Shown piece after piece: positions 21,741 through 34,743 of a stretch of 64,000 nucleotides of DNA. This DNA is from Mactromeris polynyma (lineage: Eukaryota; Mollusca; Bivalvia; Venerida; Mactridae), in NCBI GenBank assembly GCA_032209605.1, contig JASFXZ010000053.1, positions 248,001 to 312,000 of the forward strand, read 5' to 3'. The translations under genes were made by a program, and so were the position numbers. Every line of letters starts with the position of its first letter. Positions within the stretch are counted from its first letter, which is position 1. The notes beneath the pieces were generated by a model. It did not search any database and was not told the DNA's origin. It saw nothing but the letters and a program-made list of their open reading frames with translations.

Positions 21741-22993
21741 CTACACTGAAATTATTCAGTTGTTTCTGTACAGAATTGTAAATAACAAAACAAAACGACG
21801 CCATGCGGGAGCGTCGTGATAAGTGTATTCAAAAGGGAATTTTATGCAAATCTAAAATAATTAACGTTTGATCTAACATTTGTCTCCTGCATATTTTGCA
21901 TATGATTGCCAAAACCAAGCAAAAAACATATGGAATGCTTGCAATTTCAGTCTCAATTTATTATCCGATTGAGAGTTAAGCGGGCGTCAAGTTTGTTTTA
22001 AAAACTATTTTGTGAATGCGATGTGATTTTAAAATAAAAAAAATGTGTCGTTCGTAAATCCCTCGTGCATTTGAAATTGATTTTGTTTTTAATAAATTTA
22101 CATAGTTAATGTAATCACGTCATTCGTTTTAATTCAAAAGCCTTTTATTCACTCATGACATGAATAATTGAAGTACCAAACGATTGGGCAAAACGTTTAA
22201 TCACTTTTGAATTAATTGTGTGAGTCGATAATAAAATTAAACGAGGAGCTCCGCATGGAAACGATTGCAAACTCTGTCAGAGTTACATGCAATCATAATA
22301 ATGGTTGTTAGTACATAACATATCAGCATCCTCGGTGCCCAGGTTATTCATATCATATATGATACCATGGGCAAACTGACTGTAAAAATCTCGTACTCAT
22401 GAATAATTAATGAGGTGAAATCCAGTCGCTTGATTGGCCGCATGACACACACCTTATGCCATACAGAAATTGCCGAGGAGTTGAGAATGAAATCGCGTTT
22501 CTGAGAGATAGTTCTTCACAAAGGAGATTCCTTCTCTTTTTATCGTCCATTTCATTGGTCGAGAAATGCTTATGAATATTCATGTATTACGAAGTTTCAC
22601 TAGGCAATTTGCCCAGGGTATCCTATATGTTATGAATAGCCTGCATGGGTACCGATGATGCTATTTCAAATAAATGCTGAAAATAAAATATCCTATGTAT
22701 TCTATATCTAATACATGCCAAGGACAATCGCTCGTTATATCATGGCGTCTCCTTAAGGAACAAGAAATAACACAAGGAACAAATCATCTATTTCAAATCT
22801 GGCAACTGAATATATTAGCCTATGTACAACTTCGCAATAGACTGTTTGGTATATATACTGTTTTTGCACGAAATTCAATCATTTTATAAGGAGGAAACGC
22901 ACCAATGAGCGGTACTTTACAAGCAAACTTTCCTCCAATCATTACAGGTTTAGTGTCAGCTAATGCCGCTGAGTTGGGTTTTGTACAGTCACT
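21741..22993. other. Intergenic, no gene seen
   Basis: Shared with 45137-46458 in unit B. An ORF on the minus strand in unit B (45847-46161) is not kept open in unit A, so no gene is called. Confidence 0.4.
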
Positions 22994-23541
22994 AAAGGCT
23001 GCATTTCACCAAGGATTGTTTTTTCCAATCGGCCCGATCTGGACCAGATTGTCCCCGATGAATCAATTTTTTGATCGGCCCGATTGTCGTCCTGAATCGC
23101 CTCCAATCGTCCCCTTTTTTTACCCGATTGAGTCCCGACCAATGGACCATGGCGGGGGGACGAATCACTGACGTTCCTCGCGCGATCAACACGTTTCCGG
23201 GGCGCAAGTATGCGAAAGTACGCGCAAGTACACGGCAAAGCTCCAGAGGGCGGGCGAGACAAGGGGACCTTCAGGGGACCCTCGGACGACCAAGACGACC
23301 ACGGGCCGACGGCTTTTGATCGGCTACTGTTTTTCAACATGTTTAAAAACAGTAGCCGATCACTTTTTCGGTACCCGACCCTCGGAGGACTGAGGCGATC
23401 GCGCCAGATCTTTCCCCGAAGGTATAGGGTAGTGCTCGACAGTGCTCGCAGGTTCCCGACTATTTTCGCCGATCGACTAAAAAAAGGATCGGTTACTATC
23501 GGGACCAAAACAATCCTTGGTGAAATTGTGGCTTATGAGTT
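22994..23541. mobile_element. Foldback element inserted only in unit A
   Basis: Ends are TTTCACCAAGGATTGTTTT (23006-23024) and its exact inverse AAAACAATCCTTGGTGAAA (23508-23526), with weaker pairing outside. The interior is full of CGATCGG, CCGATTG, CAATCGG and GATCGGC words in both orientations and has a central hairpin at 23316-23361 with 17 bp arms (GATCGGCTACTGTTTTT). Unit B has an uninterrupted site between GTACAGTCAC and TTATTATTTAGC (46453-46475). No transposase ORF; ORFs here are by-products. Confidence 0.8.
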
Positions 23542-24246
23542 ATTATTTAGCTTGGATAATGGGCCAGCTGAATTGATGTGTTTTTACCATATCGAGAAAT
23601 TATCGACAAGTCTGTGGTTTCTTGAGATGATTATTTAAGTATTTTGTGAGGTAAAACATCGTATATATTTACATCAATTACATTGGTGTAATGTGATAAT
23701 CGTGTTGAAATACAAAATTGTAATTCTATAACCTGATGCTTGTAATTTGAAACATCTCTGATATTCAAATATCAGCTCGGTAATTTTCGGAGGTTCTTTG
23801 TCTCCGAAAAACAGTGATTTTCTGTTATGTTTTTGGACAGCTGAATGTTCCTGTGGTATTATAGAAAAAACGTCTGTCGACAAGGAAGCAAAAGTAATCA
23901 AAAATGAAAAAAGAAACTTCTTGGAAATCTGGTTCCATTGGTTGTTAACAAGGAAACAAAAATGGGGATAATTTCGAAAATAATATGATATAAAAATATT
24001 TTAGAATCAAGTCGTTATTATACGAAAGGTAACTATGTTTACATGAAACATAAGAGGGTATATTTAAAAGCATTGAAATGAAGATTTGTATAAGTGACTT
24101 GATGAAAGTCAGAACATTTAAATATCAAATACAGTTACTTTAAATATTTTATTTGTTTACAATTGACAAGTGAACAAGAATATATAACATATGCAGTATG
24201 GTTATTTTATGAAGAAATGTTAAAATGTTAGAGGATAAAATGAAGT
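23542..24246. other. Right end of unit A, no gene seen
   Basis: AT-rich DNA collinear with 46469-47125. It ends at GAAGT, where unit B begins immediately. Confidence 0.5.
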
Positions 24247-25038
24247 CAAGCGTGACGTAGACGTGCTCAAATGTTGTTGACATTGTTAAATATTTATTTT
24301 TGTGCGAAGAATGACAGTTTAATTCATTGAAAATAAATGTTAGTTTGAATATGATATTTGATAAAATCATTTGAACTCGTATTTTGTGGCTGAAAAGGGA
24401 AATTGTCGGAACTACTTTTTGATGCGTCAGCTTTTGTTAACCAATGATCGAATAACACACGTCATATTTTGCTTGCATATAAGGCGGTTAAGTTAATGTT
24501 TAGTATAAATGCTGATATCGATCTCACGACACTACTTTCGGAACTTAAGAAAGTACTTTGAGATAGAAATTTTCATTAAATACAACGTATAGATAACACA
24601 GTTAATATTACGTAATAATCTGACTGAATTATCCAACAATCAAAATGGCCACTGCACGAGAGAAAATGAGGTAAAAGATGCATGGGGGACGGACGGTCAG
24701 ACGGACGGACAAGTACAATTACACTACGAGAAAAGTGCAGAGAGACAAATGTACCGTCCATGCTTTATAACAGACAAAGATAAGGAAAATACTTACGCAA
24801 CAAATATCTTCATCGATTCTGCGCCGAACATAGCCGGTTACCTATTCTGAATAGCGATTGTGATTTCTATTTACAACCTTACAATTGACAGTCGAGAACC
24901 CACTTTTGGATAAAAAGATAAGAGAATATTGAATTTATTCATTACTGGGGTCACCTTCATAAAATGTAAGACTAAGGTTTTTGTGGGAAGGCATTTTCTT
25001 GTGCATGTGGCATTCCCTGTAGCAACTTGTTCTCTCTT

Positions 25039-25546
25039 TTAAACTCCGACTTTAGAATGTTAAATAGTATTTGTGCTCCTACGTTGGTACAACAGTATAC
25101 ATGCAGATGTAATCAAAGCACAAAAGTGCTGTGGGACGGTACCACTCGTCTCTGTAGCCAAGCTGGCAACTCGTTAATTAGCTAATTAGTTCACATTTTA
25201 TTGAAACGTTTATGATATTATTTCGTTCGGTGAACTTTGGAAGTTTGCGTAGTAATTAGACCGATGTGGACGTTTTTGACATGTTACCGGCTTTCAGTCT
25301 TTTTCGTGTTTTGAAAACGGGAACCAATTGGTGTATGCCTCTCAAATTGCCACTACTATAGACGGTACCTGAGTGGTACCGTCCAAAAACAAACTGACGT
25401 ATGTGTACACTGGGTAACAGCAATTATTTAGACAAAACTGTATTCATTTAGATTCGCTGAAACCAAACGGCCCATGAATATAACTTGTGCAATTTTAAAG
25501 TCTAAGTCTGAGTTTCATTCTTTAAATGTTTGCGACTAACTTAGCC
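25039..25546. mobile_element. CTCAGACTTT-family MITE, unit B, interrupted
   Basis: Ortholog of 4254-4488. Its left part ends near 25112 and resumes at about 25385, with a 270 bp insertion between. Confidence 0.6.
25134..25384. mobile_element. Small TIR element inserted only in unit B
   Basis: 251 bp starting GGACGGTACCACTC and ending GAGTGGTACCGTCC, a perfect 14 bp inverted terminus. The interior has no ORF. Unit A has uninterrupted sequence at 4330, so this insertion (or its loss) happened after the copies separated. About 20 bp of extra sequence to the left of the TIR is also unit B-specific. Confidence 0.8.
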
Positions 25547-26811
25547 ACCCCACTGTGTTTCGACAGCATGTTGAAATTGCCTTGGGCAATATTTTGACTT
25601 TATATATTGTTGGGAGTGCATAAAACAACAATGACTTAAACGTGAGAATTCAAATAAATCTTCAATCACAGCAACAACTAAAATTTCAGTGGAAACAGAA
25701 AATGTGTTGTAAAACTAAATAATACATTTTTGTAAATAAGTTTGTTACGTCGAAAGTATGTGAACATTAATACTGGTAAATTGTCGCAGATTGTTTAAAG
25801 ATGAATTTATAGGATCAGAAAACTAGCTTATAAGAACAACAAGAGTATTGTAGTAAACTGTCGTAGTGGACATTTAAATGACTTACAACCTTAAATAGAG
25901 CTACAAGTACTAACATGATAACGATTGACGTCTGTGAATAATTAAAAAACAGGATTCGGCATTTATCCTGATCATTCTATGAATACTGTGTATATATGTA
26001 GAAAAATGTCAAATCTCGTGCTTTACCCCCCCCCCCCCCCGCCGTCATGTAGGTTATATAGGTCCTTTGTCTGAATAATTGCAACATCTTTATTACAATA
26101 TATATAAATACAGGGATCGATATAAGCGTGTTCCATATAAATATCATCACTTTAAATATTTTCATTTCAGTATAAAGTTAAACTACAACTACTACAACTA
26201 CTCATGTTTTGATATAATATATATGTATACATGCATTGTAACATCATGTGTTCATGAGAAAATCTATGCCTTTTGTCACAAATATTTTGTATAATTGCTA
26301 TAAAACTTGTTAATATGTTTTTTATGCAATAAACTATTAGTAGTTGTAGTATAAAGTAAAACAGAATCATCGCCAACATTGTTTAGATTGCGTTAAAGTT
26401 CACACCTTTACAGATCAAAACGTCAAGCTGTATATTGCCACCCAATATAATTGACCATACCAATATTTCATCTTGAGGCTATTCTATAAAAGTCCTATAT
26501 TTCCCCCCTAAAAGCGCTTTCGGTGTTAATTAACAGGTTGTATAATCGCTACATCCGGATATATCACACACGCAGTAAGTATAAATTGATCGTGTGAACA
26601 TGCAATCCTTCTATCGCGGAAATTGATAGAAATAATGGAATGTGCATGATATGATGCCATTTACCAATGTGCATGGATTTATATTTTTAAATGATAAGTG
26701 CATTATTATGTTATCAGATATTTAAACTTATTGGTCCATAAGATTAATTGAAAAAATGCCATTGTATTTTTGATACTCTATGCCTGATTAAAACAACAGA
26801 ATACAGACGTC
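25547..26811. other. Intergenic, ortholog of 4489-5776
   Basis: Same non-coding content as unit A with a 15 bp C run near 26027. No gene seen. Confidence 0.4.
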
Positions 26812-27386
26812 TGGCTATCTCAGCGTCGATGGATGTTCTGGGCGATGTCAATGTTAACTCAGTGTTTAGAGCTAGGCTGTCAAACGATAGGCCCGGGCTC
26901 GATTCCCGTGCTAGACAGGTCATGTCCTTCCTTGACATAAGGCTTCGGTCATTTGTCCTCCACCTCTGATTCATGTGGAGAAGTTGTTTTGTCAGCTGAC
27001 TGTGGAAGGGTTAGTTAGTACCGGTTGATAATAAATTCTAAGACAACTGGGCCCGATCTCTCAAAACATTTCAAATAGAATTCTCAGCTCGATATGAGAT
27101 TTTACTCGAATCAGAGCCTGAGTTTGAGACAATCTCATTGCGGATCTCTTGAAAATCTTCTGGGAAAAGAACTCATCTCATCTTTTTTGTTTTGTAATAA
27201 CGATTTTGAGTCTGGTCTAAGCTGAGAAAAAACAATTTGAGATAATATTTGAGCTGAGATTTAGCTCAGATTGGGATGCTTCGGGATATCCGGGCCTGGT
27301 TAGATCATTTGACTATCGTATGTAACAGAAAAAGTATTGAAAGGTTGGAAAAAAACGGCGTAAAACCCGATTAAAACAAACAAATC
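26812..27386 (+). mobile_element. tRNA-derived SINE split by a MITE, unit B
   Basis: Ortholog of 5777-6345, with the nested MITE at 27045-27301 (GGGCCCGATC and GGGCCTGGT termini). The tail here includes AAAACGGCGTAAAACCCG, closer to the molluscan SINE tail than the unit A copy. Confidence 0.7.
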
Positions 27387-28835
27387 AGTTTATAAGTCAC
27401 ACTGATTAAACAGAGACATTCCTGATTGGTTATTACTGAATTTCCTGCATTTAGCAAGTAATAACATAATCTCCTGATAAGGTTTCCCCTGGGAGAGTTT
27501 AATTCTGATAAAACGGATAAAAATTCGCCTAAGGATGATTGGTTTTGATAGCTGATAAACAATTGCTCTTGTGGTTGGTAAAATCAGATGCTAACATTTT
27601 GACTACAATCAAAACGTTATTAAAGCTGGCCTTATACGCATTTGACCTGAAGAGACATTCGCCTTTAACAATTATTGATGCGTAATACTGTATTTCAAAA
27701 ATACGTTGTTGATTTAAAGTGGACATAGTGTTTATTTTTGGGTTAAGTGAACATTAACAGTGTGGATTAAACGAACGTAAGTATTTAGTGTTATTTAAAA
27801 TTTATTATTAATTTATGGACTGTTATACTATATGTTTTTCGATTTGGTTTAATACTTCATATTTTTAGTGCGTATCATTTCCATTGTATCGTGTAAATAA
27901 CAACAAACGTAAAGTAATCAAAGATAAAACATCAATAACAGGCGACATGAGATATATACCGTTTGGACAATTCTTCTGCGATTTTCGGTTTTTGGTTGCA
28001 TGGGGAAATAAAAGTACGTAATGTATTTCATAGCAATATTCATAATATTATTAGTTATAGCATTTTTACACATCATATATGCTAGCTCATTTTAATGAAT
28101 ATAAATATTGAAGTCATTACCAATAATAGCACAGATATGATTTGATTTTTTTTTCTGAAAGTTTGAAGAGTAATGGCGATGTCGCTAATTATTAATGCTG
28201 GTTTTCCTAGACAAATGGTAAGGTTGCAAAAGAGACATTTTGGTAATATGAAATGTATAAACTATAGGATGTAATTATATCGAAATATCAAGATAAATCA
28301 TTGAAAGTACACCGACTCACTTCAGATATTATAAGGAGAACATCTAGAAGAAATTATATGCACACACTCACTCTTAAGTACTCATGACATTTCTGGTTGA
28401 ACAGAAAGACTATCAAGAATGAATATCAATGAATTGCAAATGTGCATGTTCTTGAAGAACAAATTTTACTAATTATTGGAGATTATCATACATTCTTCTA
28501 AACATTACATGCTTTACTGGGTAAACAAACCGACTGAAACAGCAAAAAGAACAATTTAAATATGTTTTTCTCAGCCGTAAACGCCATCCTTAATGTTAAC
28601 TCCTCAGCCGGCAAAGTCAGAATTGCAAAATACCATCTGCGGTAAACGTCACCATAGTTGTGCATACCAGGGTCCCTTTGGAAGGATCAAACTTTGGCTT
28701 ACGAGCACTGACATACTTGCAACACGCTATAATTGTATGTAAATTATATTTGTTTCTATCTGTGGAGTAAAAATATTTCATTATATCGCAAAACGCTCAA
28801 AATCGAGCAGCTGAAGGCGATTTTTACTTTTTTTC
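27387..28835. other. Intergenic, ortholog of 6346-7776
   Basis: No gene seen. Small indels relative to unit A disrupt every short ORF shared between the copies. Confidence 0.4.
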
Positions 28836-29479
28836 TATAGACAGACCGGAACAGTACGCGGACACTACCAGTACGCGGACACCTCCATATTTAGCGTTTC
28901 GTAAATGTTTAAACTTTCTTGACTGACGTCAAAATTACTCACAATTATTCGCACTGTGAAACTTGTTCTTCTTCCGGTATCTAGTATCGAACGCGTATTT
29001 GTACTATTCCGGGTTTTTAACTTACAAGCAGACAAACTCGGGTTGAGAAACGTAAACACACATTGATTTGCGGGTGAATAAATTATGGCTGTCTGTTTAA
29101 AGCATCTTCAAATCAATAAAAGAGAAAGACTATTGAAAGGCTTTAATAATTAAAAGACCATTTTTACAAAGTCTCGCCAAAATATTCAACATGAAGCCAG
29201 AAATGAAAATGATTCCTTATTAGGAGTTTTCTTTTTAAGTGTATGTTGGTGTCCGCGTACTGGTTAAATAGCACGAATTCTTTCGGCCGTGACTGTAGCA
29301 CGTGCGGTGCCAAACTGCGCGTGCGCATTGGGTTGTTTATAATCACGATTTCCCATAACTTTTAGAGCAAGGACTTATCTGAAAAGTTACAAAGACCAGA
29401 TGGTTTGAAACACAGCTGAGTTTACACAGTTTATTAAAATGCTGTAAAAGTGTCCGCGTACTGTTCCGGTCTGTCTATA
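28836..29479. mobile_element. TIR element with TATAGACAGACCGG ends, unit B
   Basis: Ortholog of 7777-8394. Here the terminal repeat is cleaner: TATAGACAGACCGGAACAGT at the left and its exact inverse at the right. About 25 bp longer than the unit A copy through small indels. No ORF of note. Confidence 0.8.
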
Positions 29480-30434
29480 TCAAATTTAAGCAGACGATGT
29501 CAGCTTTATTCCGCAAATATATTGCTTGTTTCATTTTGATAGTTGTGTATACATTCACTGTCGATCCGACGATAAAAGCTTTTACAGAAACATCGAGATT
29601 ATGAACTATTGCTCAGAAAAGAAACAACAATGCTCTCCTGCCTGGAACGCTTCTCTCTGTCGCAAACGCATCACTCGGCGGAATACACATCAGGTTATAC
29701 ACCGTGGTACTTATGATGCCCCATCAAAATTCGGAGGATTCGATATCGATGCAAAAAGCACTAACTTCCGGTAGTTGGACCTAACATTTCGTGTTTTTGT
29801 TTACAATCTCTGTCAACCGATGTAGCAGTATGTGGTTGCCTTCGGCATGTATACATAAATAACGCAACTCGTCATCTCAGTATTAAAACGGTTACTTGTT
29901 GTTGTTGTTGTTGAGTTTGACGTCATGAAATTTTGTGCTCCAGTGAATATATAGTCAAGCTAGCACACGCAATCAGGACGTATTTTGTAAACATTATCTG
30001 ATGTCATTTATTGGCTTTTTCGAAGACGAAACATACATTTACTGATAACCATCAATAGTTGGCTAGGTGGGAAAAACTGTCTTGTTTATGTTACAGTTTT
30101 TCGATTTATATGAAGAAAAACAATTCTTATTTGAGTTTTGATAAACACGTTCAATATTATTCACATAATGACATTTGCTTATTGCAAATACGAATGTGCA
30201 AACCTTTCAGTTACAGTTTAAAAATACATATCTAGAAACGATATACATGTTTATATATCAGATGACCGGTTATCAAATACAAGATAGTTTATAATTGTAC
30301 AATGCACAATGCAGAAGACTTATAACTGTACGAAATATGCCGTCAATACAAAGATGAAGAAAAGGTTTTGATCTCACATATATATAAGTCAAAAATAGAT
30401 GTTAGAAATGAAAACTCTGTTACTTTAATATGTA
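29480..30434. other. Intergenic, ortholog of 8395-9322
   Basis: No gene seen. A short (TTG)n run lies near 29898. Confidence 0.4.
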
Positions 30435-30690
30435 TATTTGACGCCATTAAAAACGCAACTATTTCAACTAGGCGTCATTTTGTAGTATCAACTGTCAAAA
30501 GCGTGTTACAGTTATCTATGTGTTAATCCTTGTTCAAAACTTTAATAAACTCTACACCAATTATTTTTTATTTCATTATTGATTAATTGTATGAAGCTAT
30601 GCTTGAAAAATGAAGAATACGTTTGTCATTGTAATGTCCCATTCTCTATATGCACACTTTTTGGTTGCGTTTTTAATGACGTTAAGTATA
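30435..30690. mobile_element. MITE, TACTTAACGCC family, copy 4
   Basis: Ortholog of 9323-9577; ends TATTTGACGCCATTAAAAAC and TTTTTAATGACGTTAAGTAT. Confidence 0.85.
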
Positions 30691-31420
30691 TATATGTTCT
30701 AGTTACAACCTTGCGATGGTTTGAAAACTATGCGGTAGATATATGGTACGTTAACAGGTCACCTTAAAGTGAACCAATCTGTATTGTTGATGTCAAAGTT
30801 GAATGAGCATGAGCTTTGAAACAGAAAATTAGCATAATCAAAATACCATTAAAAACAGTAATACTAATGGACGGAGTTGTTTGGCTTTGTCAGGTTCAAC
30901 AACGTTTGTAGATTAGTAAGACGACAGTGATAAAATAGCATAGATAGAAATCGAGAATTGAGCCGTGACAGCATTGTTAATGTTGGCCTATTCCGGGTGT
31001 AAGGGGTACACTATGTTTTATTATACTATGTGTAATACAAAATAGTAGTCGTCATTCCATGATCCATATTACTAAGGAGGGTAATTGATGCGTGAAGCAT
31101 AGACACACAACTTTAGATATAGGTAAACTTAATAGTTTGTGCTCATGTACACAAATAACGCACAATGAATTAGTTCAACATTGAACGATCTACGTTCATC
31201 TTTTAAAAGAAGTTATTCTGATATTTCATTCCTTTGAAGCTATTCAATTAAAGAATGTATTCTAAAATTACGTTTAAGTTTATGGTTATAATTATGCTGA
31301 TGTGTTGAGATACCATTTAGCCCCCAATGATTAATAGCCGTAAACATTCGTAATTTCAGTGTTACCAATGATCAAACTCCTAACATCGCTTACCTCCCTT
31401 GGCTTTACAATAATTACCTG

Positions 31421-31651
31421 CCGTGCGTTCGGTTAAGGCTAACACTCGTACGAGTAAGAAACTGTGCACGCATTTTGCAACCGAACGCTCTGTTTCCCAA
31501 AAAGTACGCGCCCCTTCGCTAGCTACCTCGGAGATGCTCGAGCGAGTGGGCGCACAGTGGGTGCGTACTTTTTGGCAAACAGAGCGTTCGGTTGCAAAAT
31601 GCGTGCACAGTTTCTTACTCGTGCGAGTGTTAGCCTTAACCGAACGCACGG
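31421..31651. mobile_element. Near-perfect 231 bp palindrome inserted only in unit B
   Basis: Two arms of about 95 bp, starting CCGTGCGTTCGGTTAAGGCT and ending in the exact inverse of its outer part, are separated by about 40 bp (CTAGCTACCTCGGAGATGCT region). The arms are nearly identical, which indicates a recent insertion or active correction. CTGC borders both sides as a possible 4 bp target duplication. Unit A has the empty site near 10962. Overlapping ORFs on both strands are by-products of the palindrome. Confidence 0.9.
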
Positions 31652-34600
31652 CTGCCTTCACAAATGTCACGTGATGGAAATTGAATGACCGTTACACATT
31701 GAAAACAGGATCTCTTGCTTGTTATGTCATTTTATTGTGTTTTCTTGTAACAACTTAAAGTAGCCTTATTTCTGTGTTATAGAACCAACACCATGATAAA
31801 ATACAAACATAACAAAGCAATGCAAGATAACTGTTACACTTTTTGTGATGGCTGTGTTTTCTGTACTATTTAAGGAGATATCATTGTGAAGGATATTGAC
31901 CAATTAATTAATTTGTGTTACTCTCTCATTCTTATCGAAGCTGGGATACGAGAAATGTGAAATGTCGTCATTATGATGGCGTGGCCACGACTTGCCGTTA
32001 CTGGCAATCAAACTAGAACATATTTTATTGCGCTTCATTTCGAAACATCCTGGATAGTTAAGCCTATCAAGTTCGAAACCGCTGCTGTACAATGCCGTGG
32101 CAAAGGAATGACATCTTTTGTGGATTTTAGAAACTTTTATGGCAAACGTATGTCAGGAAAATATGTATTCTGTGCTGTTGATTTAAATATGTTTAGATGA
32201 TGAACACTAGACATGCAGTTATGTTTTGTAAAAGAATACAAATGAATATCATGAATGCTGAAACAACATTCATAAACCGCTTTCTCGCGCAGACCTATTA
32301 CATAAAACAAATAGCATGTATTAACACTCACTCAGCTAAACCAATCTGTGTCTCACTTGTAGGGTGCGTATTTATACACGAGTACCTCCTATCTCCCGTG
32401 TTTTACATTCAAAGTTTATCACATTTGTCTGGATGTGATACTTAAAGAGCATTTTATCAGCTTCACAGATGATCACTCAAATGCTCATCTCTCCCTAATG
32501 GCGTGTCAAGTTCTCAACGAGCATTTAGTGTTCACAAGCAACTTTTTCAATTAAACCATCGTCTCTCAAGCCAGACAAATGAATATTAGGTAGAGTATTA
32601 TCAAGCAAGTATTAATGGACATAAAGGCGGAATATTTTATACGTATATCATGACAATAGCACGTGATAGTCAGGCCATTCTGAACTTTGAACCTACCATT
32701 TATAACAGAACAGAACTTATTTGACTTATACATATAATTAGAATATAGCATATTCAATATTATTTAAACATACTGGTCCATGTCCATAATACAGATGAGA
32801 ATTAAGTAAACAAAAACAAAACACATAAATATTCATCGAAACAAAATACAGCAATAAACTATAATAGATTATATTACAGAACAGTACAGAAAGAACAACA
32901 CTAAGACATGTTATAGCCTGTATTTTTCCATAACTCCTGGCATAAACCTCTAATCGTACATTTTGCTTTTGGAATTTGTTAAATCAGTCAACGCATTTGT
33001 TATGTAGCAAATTGACGTTTTACAAAGCAAATTCATAGCATCCCCTGGAACACTCATTAATTTGCATAGAATATTGAGTTCATCATTATATTCATACAAA
33101 TCCCTGGTCTCTCATTACTTGTATTCAGTCATGCAATATCATGGTCTCTCATTCATCATAAAATTATTATTCAAATACCAAATCGCGGAAAACAACGTTA
33201 TGTGCCTTATTCAAAAACATTCAAGACTGAAATTTAGTCTTTGAATTTGAAAAACAAAATGTTTACCAGCCTTTCGTTTAAGTCTAATCTAAATCTGAAT
33301 TATTGTTGTTACCCATTCCACATGTTTATCTTTTTATAAAAATATATGATATATATATATACATCAATGTAGAAGCAAAACGTCTTAGTCTAGATTTCAG
33401 TCGTACAGTGTTTATGAATAAAGCCCCTGGAATTCAGCAGTTAACAACACACGATATCTAAGCATAACAATCCCTGAAAAATTCAAAGCCGAAAAAGTTA
33501 AAGCTTTGAAGCCGGCAAAAATAACCTGTCACAAAGCAGCATGTTTTCCTCTCCATAGCGTGCAATAATTTGAACACGTGATTTTTTAAAAACAGGTTAA
33601 AACGCATAATGAATCTCTACAGACTATTAGCGCCATCTGTTATTTATTAACATGGTCGCTGTTTTATTATTATTCCTGTAATTAATCATGTTTTGTCACG
33701 AAAATCATGTAATTACTTTCGACACCTAGGCGAGGAATATAATTACATTTTACAGAATGTTTTACTTGGCAAAACATATTGCCGTAATTAAATTTGCTTC
33801 AATGCTTCTTTATAAATTGTGCCGCCGGGTTAATGCCAAATTTTAAATTATAACTCGCATTTCTTTGTATATATGTACATCACGTAAGTCAACTACATAT
33901 AAATATATTCCAGCTAGAATGCTACATGATAGGTAAATGCCTTGTCACTTTATATTCATTCTCTCGAAATGTGTCGCCAATGCCTGTTACAATGCATTGG
34001 ATGGTAGACGCCATACACATGACACGTGTTGAATCAATTCTCTCTCAATGCACTTTTATTGTTTCACATTTCAGACTGTGAGCACAATTTGGAGGAAACC
34101 CACAACATTAGCGGCGCGCCTGCGAAGGACGTAAAGGAACGACGTTGTTTTTTGACTGTTAACGAGAAATAATCTCTGGATGTTTAATGGTTTTGGAGAC
34201 ATGTTAATTTCTTCCTCATTATGATGCTTCACGCAATGAACAGATCAAGGTTCAGCAATACATTGTCTTAATCAAGGAGATGCCAGAAGTAATACAGAAG
34301 TAATACAGGAATTTGTTCATTTGATTAAGCGTTAATTAAAGCCGAGAAAAATATTTATCAACACCGTTTGGTGTGACAATGTTTAAATACGTGTTTTTGT
34401 TCTGTTAACCATTCCCATCACAGTAACAAGAGAACAATTTTGGAATAACATAAAGTGAACATTGTTCGGTTAACAAAGACACAGTGTGATGCCACTTTAT
34501 AATGACTTTGCCTCTTATTGCCGACAAGAACTATAATACTATTTATAATTGTTATTCTTGAAAACGTTTTGAGCCGAAATTTCAGCACTGAGTGAATGTT

Positions 34601-34730
34601 TCATTGAACTATTTTATAATAAACGATTCCATGTGAATTCATTTTCATCAATGTATATGGACAAGTAGTTTGACGGATAAATTGACACAAATTAGCTTTG
34701 TGGAAATATAGTATTGTTCCCGACGGAATC
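31652..34730. other. Upstream of receptor B, ortholog of 10970-14056
   Basis: No other gene seen. Contains the MITE at 33204-33424. A 13 bp direct repeat (AGAAGTAATACAG) near 34290 is duplicated here but single in unit A. Confidence 0.45.
33204..33424. mobile_element. MITE, GCCTTATTCAAAAACATT family, unit B
   Basis: Ortholog of 12522-12743; left end GCCTTATTCAAAAACATTCA, right end GTTTATGAATAAAGCC. Confidence 0.7.
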
Positions 34731-34743
34731 TTGCTGTTTCAGA

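Larger units (their letters stand above)
3434..24246. repeat. Tandem segmental duplication, unit A (20.8 kb)
   Basis: The homology with unit B starts at CAAGCGTGACGTAG (3434 and 24247) and runs collinearly to GAAGT at 24246 (matching 47125). Landmarks repeat at a nearly constant offset: the receptor genes are 20674 bp apart. By eye the two units differ by a few per cent with many small indels and several copy-specific insertions. The junction at 24246/24247 has at most one shared nucleotide, so no repeat obviously mediated it. An assembly artefact that places two haplotypes in tandem would look the same and must be excluded. Confidence 0.93.

Noticed and set aside
22905..23638. Several overlapping ORFs
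   Set aside because: They lie in the foldback element 22994-23541, whose GC-rich interior lacks stops in several frames.
31380..31674. ORFs of 74-96 codons on both strands
   Set aside because: Both arms of the palindrome give mirrored translations; not coding.
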